From the NCBI GenBank assembly GCA_015485245.1, contig WFTY01000260.1:1-7161 (forward strand): a stretch of DNA of 7,161 nt, read 5' to 3'. The position numbers were made by a program, and so were the translations under genes. Positions 1 through 6,005 of the stretch are shown here, piece after piece. The stretch's first letter is position 1. Each line of letters opens with the position of its first letter. This DNA is from Anaerolineales bacterium (GTDB lineage: Bacteria > Chloroflexota > Anaerolineae > Anaerolineales > UBA11858). The notes beneath the pieces were generated by a model. It did not search any database. It was not told where the DNA came from and saw only the letters and a program-made list of their open reading frames with translations.

Positions 1-1
1 C

Positions 2-781
2 CTGGATCGTCTGTTGGGCGGGTTGCAGCCTTCAGATTTGCTGATCGTTGCCGGGCGCCCTGGTATGGGGAAAACCGGTTTCGCCCTCTCGGTTGCCAAG
101 AACGCCGCTCTGACGCACAAGAAGCATGTGGCGATTTTCTCGCTGGAGATGGCTAACGAACAACTGGTGCAGCGCCTGCTGGCGCAGGAGACCGGCATTG
201 ATTCCCAGCGCCTGCGCACCGGCAAGCTGGAGCCGGATGAATGGCCCACCTTCACGCACGCCATCGAGGTGTTGAGCGATACGCACATCTTCCTCGACGA
301 TACGCCTGGCATCACACCCTTGCAATTGCTCACCAAATGTCGTCGCCTGCACATGGAGTATAACCTCGACCTGGTGATTGTTGATTATTTGCAGTTGATG
401 TCCGGGGGAATGCGTTCTGAGAACCGCGTGCAGGAGGTCTCTTTCATCTCCCGGCAGCTGAAGATCCTGGCGCGCGAGCTCAACGTGCCGGTGCTGGCCG
501 CAGCGCAGCTCTCGCGCGCGGTGGAGCAGCGCGCTGACAAGCGGCCGGTGCTCTCTGATTTGCGCGAGTCTGGCTCTTTGGAGCAGGATGCCGACATCGT
601 CATGTTCATCTACCGACCGGAGATGTACGAAGACGACCCGGCCAAGCAAAACCTGGCCGAAATCATTGTGGCAAAGCATCGTAACGGCCCGATTGGCTCG
701 GTGCAGTTGATCTTCCGTAAAAACCTGGCGAAATTTGAAAACGCGGCCACCCGCCAGATTGATCTCACCCAGGTGGTATGA
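2..781 (+). CDS. dnaB: Replicative DNA helicase DnaB, C-terminal ATPase part (5' end cut by window)
   Basis: This is the RecA-like motor of the hexameric replicative helicase, which unwinds DNA at the fork using ATP. The reading frame is open to the left edge, so the N-terminal primase-interacting domain and linker (about 190 residues in the family) lie outside. Counting the TTG at 14 as residue 1, the Walker A motif GRPGMGKT is at 14-21, the SLEM motif with the catalytic Glu at 43-46, the Walker B segment VDYLQLM at 123-129 and the AQLSR motif with its sensing Gln at 164-168. The DLRESGSLEQDAD block is at 182-194 and KHRNGPIG with the arginine-finger region at 221-228. Walker A is uninterrupted, so there is no intein at that common insertion site. 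The stop TGA overlaps the start of the DnaD-domain gene (ATGA, 778-781), indicating translational coupling. TTG at 14 is an internal codon, not the real start. Confidence 0.97.
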   Translation: MDRLLGGLQPSDLLIVAGRPGMGKTGFALSVAKNAALTHKKHVAIFSLEMANEQLVQRLLAQETGIDSQRLRTGKLEPDEWPTFTHAIEVLSDTHIFLDDTPGITPLQLLTKCRRLHMEYNLDLVIVDYLQLMSGGMRSENRVQEVSFISRQLKILARELNVPVLAAAQLSRAVEQRADKRPVLSDLRESGSLEQDADIVMFIYRPEMYEDDPAKQNLAEIIVAKHRNGPIGSVQLIFRKNLAKFENAATRQIDLTQVV

Positions 782-1482
782 TGCCTTTTGATGGTTTTAC
801 GACCTCCCCGCCGCGCTTTACCGCCATTCCGGAGCAGTTTTTCACCGATCTGTTGCCTCAGATAGATGATTTGAATGAGCTGAAGGTGACGCTGTACGCG
901 CTGTGGCGTTTTGAACGCATGCAGGGCGGTTTTCCTTTCCTGCGGGAGGCTGATTTCGCCGCCGATGAGCATTTTTTGTATGGCCTGGCGGAAGACCGGC
1001 GGGCTGCGTTGGCCGCGCTGGCTGATGGGCTGGAGCGAGCGGTTCGGCGCGGGACGCTGCTACGGGCTGAAGCCCAAACCGCGGAGGCAGAGACCGCCTG
1101 GTATTTGCTGAACACGCCTCGGGGTCGTCTGGCTGTTCAGGCCATCCAGCGGGGGGAGTGGGTCCCCCGGCCGGGTGATGATCTGCCCGCTTTTCTGCGT
1201 CCGCAGCCGCCAAACATCTTCCGATTGTATGAAGAGAACATCGGCCCGCTGACGCCTCTCCTCGCCGATATGCTGCGCGAGGCAGAGCAAGAGTACCCCG
1301 CTGACTGGCTGCGCGAGGCGGTGGAAATCGCCGTGCAGAAGAACGTGCGTAACTGGCGCTACGTGGAAGCCATTTTGAAGCGTTGGAAAACCGAGGGACG
1401 AGATGAGCAAGAAGATCGAGGACATTCTGAAGAAGACCGCCGCCGGTATGTCAAAGGCCGATACGCCGACCTCATCGAGTAG
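778..1482 (+). CDS. DnaD-domain replication protein
   Basis: This is a 234-residue protein probably involved in primosome assembly or helicase loading on DNA. Residues 146-204 look like a DnaD/DnaB_2 domain (helical, DNA-binding): the region opens with NIFRLYEENIGPLTP and ends with NWRYVEAILKRW (192-203), the characteristic Y-x3-I-x2-W-type helix of DnaD. Residues about 15-125 are mostly helical and would fit the N-terminal winged-helix oligomerisation part, though this is less certain. A charged, basic tail (205-234) follows the domain. ATG at 778 overlaps the dnaB stop by 4 bp. A second ATG directly follows at 781 and is better spaced from the AGGTGGT at 771-777, so either could be used. 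The gene's 3' 80 bp overlap the loader gene. DnaD is best known from Firmicutes; the identity here rests on the domain motif and on its place between helicase and loader. Confidence 0.85.
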   Translation: MMPFDGFTTSPPRFTAIPEQFFTDLLPQIDDLNELKVTLYALWRFERMQGGFPFLREADFAADEHFLYGLAEDRRAALAALADGLERAVRRGTLLRAEAQTAEAETAWYLLNTPRGRLAVQAIQRGEWVPRPGDDLPAFLRPQPPNIFRLYEENIGPLTPLLADMLREAEQEYPADWLREAVEIAVQKNVRNWRYVEAILKRWKTEGRDEQEDRGHSEEDRRRYVKGRYADLIE

Positions 1483-2779
1483 GCCGCGTGGCGCCGATTT
1501 GCCTGGCGACCCCGACTGCGAGATCTGTGGCGGATTGGGGTATATCCGTCATGATGTTCCCCTGGGGCACCCCGATTTTGGTAAGCTGCGGGTGTGCACC
1601 TGCCGTCAGGGCGACCTCAACCGCGGGCGGCGTGAGCGCCTGTATGCTATGAGCAACCTCGACCAGCTCAGCCACCTCACGTTTGAGAATTTTGAGCCGC
1701 ATGGGCGCATCGGGCTGGGGCCGCAGCAGGCCGCCTCGCTGGAGCGCGCTTTTAACCACGCACAGCAGTTTGCTCACAACCTTCAGGGATGGTTTCTGCT
1801 CCAGGGGCGTTATGGTTGCGGCAAAACGCATCTGGCCGCGGCGATTGCTAACTTTGTGGTGGATATGGGCGTCCCCACCCTGTTCATCACTGTCCCTGAC
1901 CTGCTCGACGCGCTGCGTTTTTCTTACAATGCTGAGGATGTCACCTTCGAACAGCGCTTTGAGGAAATTCGGCGCGTGCGCCTGCTGGTGTTGGATGATT
2001 TCGGTACGCAGAACGCTACGCCCTGGGCGCAGGAAAAACTTTTCCAGATTCTGAACTTCCGCTACATCAACAAGCTGCCCACGGTGGTGACGACCAACCT
2101 TTCGTTGAACGAAATCGAAGGGCGTATTCGTTCCCGTCTGACCGATCCCGATCTGGTCACCCGCATCGAGATCACCGCGCCGGATTACCGCCGTCCGATG
2201 GACGACAGTGGGCACCATGATCTTTCTTCGTTGCGCCTGCTGGGAGGAAAAACTTTCGGCACTTTCAGTCTGCGCAAGGATGAAGGGCTGCCGAAAGAAG
2301 ACGTGCAGCGGTTGGAGAAAGCCTTCCGCGCTGCGCAGGCGTTTGCTGAGAAGCCGGAGGGCTGGCTGGTGTTATTAGGGTCTTACGCCAGCGGCAAGAC
2401 GCACCTGGCGGCGGCCATAGGCAACTATCGCACGGGTATGGGTTTTTCTGCCTTGCTGGTGATGGTACCGGACTTGATGGATCACTTGCGGGCGACCTTC
2501 AACCCGCAGAGCGCGGTGCGCTATGATCGCTTGTTCGACGAGGTGCGTACCACCCCCTTGTTGATCCTCGATGATTTGGGGACGCAGGCGATGTCTCCCT
2601 GGGTGAAGGAAAAGCTTTATCAGTTGTTCAATCACCGTTATAACGCAGCTTTACCCACGGTGATCACCACCGCCGGGCGTTTGGAGGATATTGATCCGCG
2701 CATCCGCAGTCGCATGGAAGACCGCCGCCTGTGCCGGATTTACGCCCTCACTGTGCCTGCTTACCGGGGGCAGCGTTAA
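1403..2779 (+). CDS. DnaC/DnaI-type helicase loader with two tandem AAA+ ATPase modules
   Basis: This is probably the ATPase that loads DnaB helicase onto DNA. The 458 residues contain an N-terminal Cys cluster (C39, C42, C65, C67, with H50 and H56 nearby) that may bind zinc. Two DnaC-like AAA+ modules follow. Module 1 has Walker A GRYGCGKT (135-142), Walker B LLVLDD (194-199), sensor-1 TTN (230-232) and RIRSR (241-245). Module 2 has GSYASGKT (326-333), LLILDD (386-391), TTAG (422-425) and RIRSR (433-437). Equivalent motifs are offset by 191-192 residues, and the segments before each Walker A also correspond, so this is a whole-module duplication. Typical DnaC or DnaI proteins are about 245-310 residues with one AAA+ domain. 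Module 2 has lost the sensor-1 Asn. GAGGGA at 1393-1398 supports ATG 1403; ATG 1448 is an alternative without a visible ribosome site. It is the third gene of the helicase operon. Confidence 0.9.
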   Translation: MSKKIEDILKKTAAGMSKADTPTSSSRPRGADLPGDPDCEICGGLGYIRHDVPLGHPDFGKLRVCTCRQGDLNRGRRERLYAMSNLDQLSHLTFENFEPHGRIGLGPQQAASLERAFNHAQQFAHNLQGWFLLQGRYGCGKTHLAAAIANFVVDMGVPTLFITVPDLLDALRFSYNAEDVTFEQRFEEIRRVRLLVLDDFGTQNATPWAQEKLFQILNFRYINKLPTVVTTNLSLNEIEGRIRSRLTDPDLVTRIEITAPDYRRPMDDSGHHDLSSLRLLGGKTFGTFSLRKDEGLPKEDVQRLEKAFRAAQAFAEKPEGWLVLLGSYASGKTHLAAAIGNYRTGMGFSALLVMVPDLMDHLRATFNPQSAVRYDRLFDEVRTTPLLILDDLGTQAMSPWVKEKLYQLFNHRYNAALPTVITTAGRLEDIDPRIRSRMEDRRLCRIYALTVPAYRGQR

Positions 2780-2877
2780 TCCTGCCGCAGGCCCGGATTG
2801 GGGATCGCACAGTGAAACCAGGGGGAATTTGAGGAAGTTGGGTCTGATTTTGCCTTGCCTCTATAGTTTTTATGAAT

Positions 2878-2897
2878 AATGTGATAAAAATCATATT
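2878..2897 (+). promoter_or_regulatory. FNR/CRP-family-like operator upstream of the iron permease
   Basis: This is an imperfect inverted repeat, AATGTGAT-AAAA-ATCATATT, with 7 of 8 arm positions matching. Its core TGAT-N4-ATCA equals the core of the FNR box (TTGAT-N4-ATCAA), and its outer TGTGA recalls a CRP half-site. The centre lies at 2887/2888, about 42 bp upstream of the start site predicted from the -10 element, and the right arm touches the -35 hexamer. That position is typical of class II activation by CRP/FNR-family regulators, but a repressor would also fit. The regulator is not in the window, and the AT-rich setting makes a chance palindrome possible. Confidence 0.45.
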
Positions 2898-2923
2898 GAC
2901 GTGCTGGGCTGGCATGCTACAAT
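2896..2923 (+). promoter_or_regulatory. Sigma-70-type promoter of the iron permease gene
   Basis: The -35 element is TTGACG (2896-2901) and the -10 element TACAAT (2918-2923), separated by 16 bp. A TG at 2915-2916 gives an extended -10 (TGCTACAAT). Transcription should begin near 2929-2930, leaving a leader of roughly 89 nt before the ATG at 3019. Each hexamer matches the consensus at five of six positions, and it is the best promoter in the non-coding gap. Confidence 0.75.
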
Positions 2924-3005
2924 GGCGCCCAGTTTCTCTCCGCTTTGATGTGCCGGGATGGTTGTACGTCTTTAAACCGCGGTGTGCGGGGAACAAAATT
3001 CACTC

Positions 3006-3013
3006 AGAGGAGA
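3006..3013 (+). promoter_or_regulatory. Ribosome binding site deciding the permease start
   Basis: AGAGGAGA lies 5 nt before the ATG at 3019. It selects this start over the in-frame ATG at 2872, which lies upstream of the promoter and would add 49 residues unlike anything in the family. Confidence 0.85.
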
Positions 3014-3018
3014 TTTTT

Positions 3019-3840
3019 ATGTTTCCTAGTTACCTGTTGGCCTTGCGCGAAGGCCTGGAAGCTGCCTTGTTGATCGGGATTGTTCTGGGGGTATTGCGTC
3101 GCATTGGTCGGGTGCAGTTGCATCGCCCGGTCTGGTTTGGTGCCGGGAGCGCAGCGTTGGTCAGTGTGGGCGTTGCGTTGGCGATGAGTGCCATAGGCGC
3201 TTCGCTGGAAGGTGCCGCTGAGCAGATTTTTGAGGGCTTCGCCATGCTGTTGGCCGCCAGCGTGTTGACCTGGATGATCTTCTGGATGCAGCGCCAGGCG
3301 CGCTCGATTCAGTCTGAACTGGAAGCGGATGTGCGCAAGGCGGCGTTGCAGGGGGGACAGTGGGCATTGTTCTTTCTGTCGTTCCTGGTTGTAGTGCGTG
3401 AGGGCGTTGAGTTGGCGTTGTTCCTCACTGCCGCCGCGATGACTACCACCGCGCAGCAAATGTTGACCGGCGCAGCCCTGGGCCTGGGGACGGCGGCGCT
3501 GCTTGGCTGGTCGTTCTTTGCCACCACTGTGCGCCTGGATTTGCGTCGTTTCTTCCGGGTCACCGGTTTTCTGCTCATTCTCTTTGCTGGGGGGTTGGTG
3601 GCTCACGGCATTCACGAGTTCAACGAGATCGGTTGGATCCCGGCAGTGATCGAGCACGTTTGGGATGTCAACTTCATCGTGAACGAAAAATCCCCCCTCG
3701 GTGAGTTGCTCAAAGCGCTGTTTGGCTATAACGGCAACCCCTCACTGACAGAGGTGATGGGCTACCTGACTTATTTTGTGGCTATTGGTTTGGGGTTGCG
3801 CCGCAACCGCGCCGCCTTGCCCGCTGAGGGGCAGGCCTGA
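3019..3840 (+). CDS. FTR1/EfeU-family iron permease
   Basis: This is an inner-membrane permease predicted to import iron; family members use paired Arg-Glu motifs to carry Fe3+. The 273 residues are close to E. coli EfeU in length. Both hallmark motifs are present: REGLE at 10-14 in the first membrane segment and REGVE at 127-131 in the fourth. A Glu-rich stretch (E64, E68, E72) precedes the third segment. About seven hydrophobic segments can be seen, near 4-25, 36-58, 70-92, 114-140, 148-170, 181-198 and 243-260. The N-terminus begins directly with the first REGLE helix, as in EfeU, which supports the start. The gene is monocistronic here, with its own promoter and terminator. No EfeO or EfeB partner and no ferroxidase is adjacent, so its electron or ligand partner is unknown. 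A general divalent-metal role cannot be excluded. Confidence 0.93.
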   Translation: MFPSYLLALREGLEAALLIGIVLGVLRRIGRVQLHRPVWFGAGSAALVSVGVALAMSAIGASLEGAAEQIFEGFAMLLAASVLTWMIFWMQRQARSIQSELEADVRKAALQGGQWALFFLSFLVVVREGVELALFLTAAAMTTTAQQMLTGAALGLGTAALLGWSFFATTVRLDLRRFFRVTGFLLILFAGGLVAHGIHEFNEIGWIPAVIEHVWDVNFIVNEKSPLGELLKALFGYNGNPSLTEVMGYLTYFVAIGLGLRRNRAALPAEGQA

Positions 3841-3870
3841 GAATCGTTCGAACGCGTGACGTTATGGATG

Positions 3871-3908
3871 AGCCGGAACGAAGAGTGTCTTGTTCCGGCT
3901 TGTTGTTT
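3871..3908 (+). terminator. Intrinsic terminator after the iron permease
   Basis: A perfect 9-bp stem, AGCCGGAAC (3871-3879) with GTTCCGGCT (3892-3900), can extend inward by AAGA/TCTT (3881-3884 with 3888-3891) past one bulged G, closing on a GTG loop. It is followed by TGTTGTTT. The T-rich tail lies on the + side, so it mainly terminates the permease transcript. The same stem lies about 20 nt after the stop of the convergent minus-strand operon but has no T-run in that direction, so it may serve that operon only weakly. Confidence 0.82.
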
Positions 3909-3919
3909 CCCTGCGTTTA

Positions 3920-5443
3920 TTATTTGCCTTCGTAAGCATCCAGCTTTGCCTGGAGCACGGCCATCATTTCTCTGGCGATATCCTGGCGCTCCGCATAGAG
4001 GTTGGTGAGTTCGTCTGGATCGGAGTCCAGATCGTAGAGTTCAATGTAGTTTGCTTCTTCAAGCTGGTCGTAGCCGAAATACCACATCAACTTGTAATTT
4101 TCGCGCATCAGCATCAGCGTGGCTTCGGCCACAGAACCATCGTTATGATATTTCTCAATCTGTAGGGTGGTGACGTCGCGGTCAGCAGGGGGAGTTTTCG
4201 GTGAGAAGGGGGGGAGGATTTCGCCCTCGGCCCAGTCTGGTGTGGGCTGGCCGGTGAGGTGGAGCAGTGTAGGGAGCAGGTCAATCGCCGCGGTACGGTT
4301 ATGGATGTCTGTTCGGCTGGACTGTCCCGGAGGGAAGATCATTAAAGGGATGTGAACGATCGGTTGGTGAAAGACCGGCATGATATGCCCCAGGATGCCG
4401 CGGGCAAACATCTCGCCATGATCGGATGTCAGGATCAACCAGGTGTTTTCCAGGATACCGTTTTCTTTGAGTGTGTGATACAGTCGATTGAACTCCGCAT
4501 CAACATAGAGGATGTATTCATCATACCAGCGATGTTGCCTTTCCATACGGGGAGCATCGATGGTCTGGTCGAGAGGGTGGAGTGGTGCTTCCGGCGGGCG
4601 GTAACCATCGTTGGCAAAGGTGTCCACAAATTCACGGCGGGTGTTGTAGGGGTCGTGGGGGGGCAGAAAGTGAAAATATCCCAGGAAGGGTTGCGGCAGC
4701 CCGCCAGCCAGCGAGAGAAGCCAGTCAATCCCTTGTTCCAGCGTAAAGTAATTCAGCCCCAGACCGTTGTAATTGGGGATATCACGCGGAAAATTCGGTA
4801 AGAGGTTGGCAAGTCGCCGCCTTTTCAGGCTTTCGTAGATCTGCGAGAGGTAGAGGAGATAAGAGTTGCCCTCATCCAGACGCTTCATCGCCCGGCGCCA
4901 GCCAATCAAGGCCGTGTCGAGGTCGTTTTGGAACACCGTATTGACGAACTGATCGCTTTCCAGGTACAGGTGTTGCCAGGGGTAATGCTGGTTGATATCG
5001 GCGATGAATTGTTCCAGCAACGTGTTTGCCAATGGGTTGTGTGTGTAAGCAACGCGGTGGTAGCCTGAGAAGGTGTGAAAAAGGTTTTGCCCGGCTCTGG
5101 CCGCGTTTACGGTGGCGTTGTGTTTGAAGGCGCGGTGCTGCCAGGGTGTAGTGCCGGTGAGCAGTGAGGCGGTGCCCGGCGTGGTGAAGTGCCCGCCGGC
5201 GATGTGATTGTGATAGACGATGGCCTTCTCAGCCAATCGTTCGAGGTTGGGTGTGGTGCGGCGACTGTAACCGTACAGCGAGACGTTTTCCGCGCTCCAG
5301 GCATCGAACACTACCATTAGAATATTGGGTTGATCAGCGGATGGATGTGTTCCAGCCCTCCAAGATTTGGGGATTGCCATGCTTAGGGGAAGCATAGCGG
5401 CCAGTTTGAGGAACTCGCGTCGGGAGAGCGTGTGATCAGACAT
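3920..5443 (-). CDS. Tat-exported sulfatase-fold (alkaline phosphatase superfamily) enzyme with Thr nucleophile position
   Basis: This 507-residue enzyme is predicted to act outside the cytoplasmic membrane. A twin-arginine signal SRREFLK (7-13) precedes a hydrophobic stretch (14-25); no lipobox Cys is seen and the cleavage site is unclear. The mature part begins with the sulfatase-like strand ILMVVFDAW (41-49; D47 as metal ligand). The nucleophile region reads FTTPGTASLLTG (86-97). Aligned to the sulfatase signature C/S-x-P-S-R-x-S-L-L-T-G, the Cys/Ser position is T87 and the Arg is T91. Further metal-site residues are SDHGE (340-344) and the His residues of LGHIMPVFH (351-359). PPHDPY (261-266) matches the conserved mid-domain block, and a short sulfatase-like C-terminal region follows. 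The Thr suggests a phospho-transferase or hydrolase rather than a formylglycine sulfatase. The substrate is unknown. Its start overlaps the preceding gene by 8 bp, with a weak GGTGAT ribosome site 8 nt upstream. Confidence 0.88.
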   Translation of the reverse strand: MSDHTLSRREFLKLAAMLPLSMAIPKSWRAGTHPSADQPNILMVVFDAWSAENVSLYGYSRRTTPNLERLAEKAIVYHNHIAGGHFTTPGTASLLTGTTPWQHRAFKHNATVNAARAGQNLFHTFSGYHRVAYTHNPLANTLLEQFIADINQHYPWQHLYLESDQFVNTVFQNDLDTALIGWRRAMKRLDEGNSYLLYLSQIYESLKRRRLANLLPNFPRDIPNYNGLGLNYFTLEQGIDWLLSLAGGLPQPFLGYFHFLPPHDPYNTRREFVDTFANDGYRPPEAPLHPLDQTIDAPRMERQHRWYDEYILYVDAEFNRLYHTLKENGILENTWLILTSDHGEMFARGILGHIMPVFHQPIVHIPLMIFPPGQSSRTDIHNRTAAIDLLPTLLHLTGQPTPDWAEGEILPPFSPKTPPADRDVTTLQIEKYHNDGSVAEATLMLMRENYKLMWYFGYDQLEEANYIELYDLDSDPDELTNLYAERQDIAREMMAVLQAKLDAYEGK

Positions 5444-6005
5444 TACGAAGTATCACCACGATCAGGGCGGCAACATCGAGTGCCAGATAGAGCGTCATCA
5501 ACACGCTGAGACGTTCTATCAGGTCCAGGAAGCCGGAAACGAAACCGGGCTTGCGATCGGTCAGGTAGAGCAGCGCGCCGATAAGCGTCAGGTTGATGAG
5601 CATCGCCGCGCCGTACAGAATGCGCAGCGGATGGCCGCTGTGCAGCAGCAGCGCGAACAGCGCCCCCGGGAGGCGCGCGCCCCCCAGAAAGTATCCCTGA
5701 TTCAGCATGGACGCCGCGGCCAGGGCGAAGATCAGGCCGGTGAGCGCGGTCAGGCGCTGGTCTTCCTCCCACCGGCGCGGCAGGAGCAGGTTGAGCAGGA
5801 GAGCCACAATGAACACCGCGGTGCTTTCCACCAATGCGAGCAGCAGGCCGTAGGCCCCCACCCCGACCGCGTCCCAGGTATTGGTGCGCTCACTGATCCA
5901 GGAGACATCCTGCAACACCAGCACAATCGTCCAGATATGGGTGGGGAGCGCGGCCATCAAAAACAACGACCACAACCGCCCCTGAGAGAGCATCCGTCGG
6001 CGCAT
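5436..6005 (-). CDS. Polytopic membrane protein of unknown function
   Basis: I do not recognise a family. From the ATG at 6005 the protein has 189 residues; a TTG one codon upstream would make it 190. After a basic start (MRRRMLSQGR) come about five or six hydrophobic segments, near residues 12-31, 47-75, 86-107, 112-122, 128-148 and 166-186. The basic N-terminus suggests it stays in the cytoplasm. The ATG shares one base with the stop of the upstream phosphodiesterase gene (TGATG), and the gene's end overlaps the exported sulfatase-like gene by 8 bp, so it is translated in concert with both. An inference from position is that it anchors or assists the exported enzyme, or moves a lipid-linked substrate. 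No catalytic motif is visible to test this. Confidence 0.75.
   Translation of the reverse strand: MRRRMLSQGRLWSLFLMAALPTHIWTIVLVLQDVSWISERTNTWDAVGVGAYGLLLALVESTAVFIVALLLNLLLPRRWEEDQRLTALTGLIFALAAASMLNQGYFLGGARLPGALFALLLHSGHPLRILYGAAMLINLTLIGALLYLTDRKPGFVSGFLDLIERLSVLMTLYLALDVAALIVVILRNV

Noticed and set aside
1472..2218. 248-residue open frame on the - strand opposite the loader gene
   Set aside because: It is antisense to a strongly motif-supported AAA+ protein and shows no motif or ribosome site of its own.
2778..2799. Inverted repeat AATCC...GGATT with an inner GCC/GGC stem at the end of the loader gene
   Set aside because: It could be a weak terminator hairpin, but it overlaps the stop codon, has an internal mismatch and no T-run follows.
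2838..2867. Second promoter candidate TTGGGT / TATAGT with an 18-bp spacer
   Set aside because: The -10 is good but the -35 matches at only three of six positions; the promoter at 2896-2923 is far better.
2937..3013. TCTCC in the permease leader could pair with GGAGA of the ribosome site
   Set aside because: Only five base pairs across a 67-nt gap; no riboswitch-like structure could be recognised in the leader.
2872..3018. N-terminal extension of the permease from ATG 2872
   Set aside because: The promoter -35/-10 lies inside this stretch, there is no ribosome site before 2872, and family members start directly at the REGLE helix.
3845..3854. 10-bp perfect palindrome CGTTCGAACG, resembling a tRNA T-loop or an operator
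   Set aside because: No tRNA arms surround it, and it lies between a stop and a terminator where no promoter is visible; such a length occurs easily by chance.
4352..4801. 149-residue + strand frame inside the sulfatase-like gene
   Set aside because: It is the antisense of the conserved catalytic domain and shows no family features.
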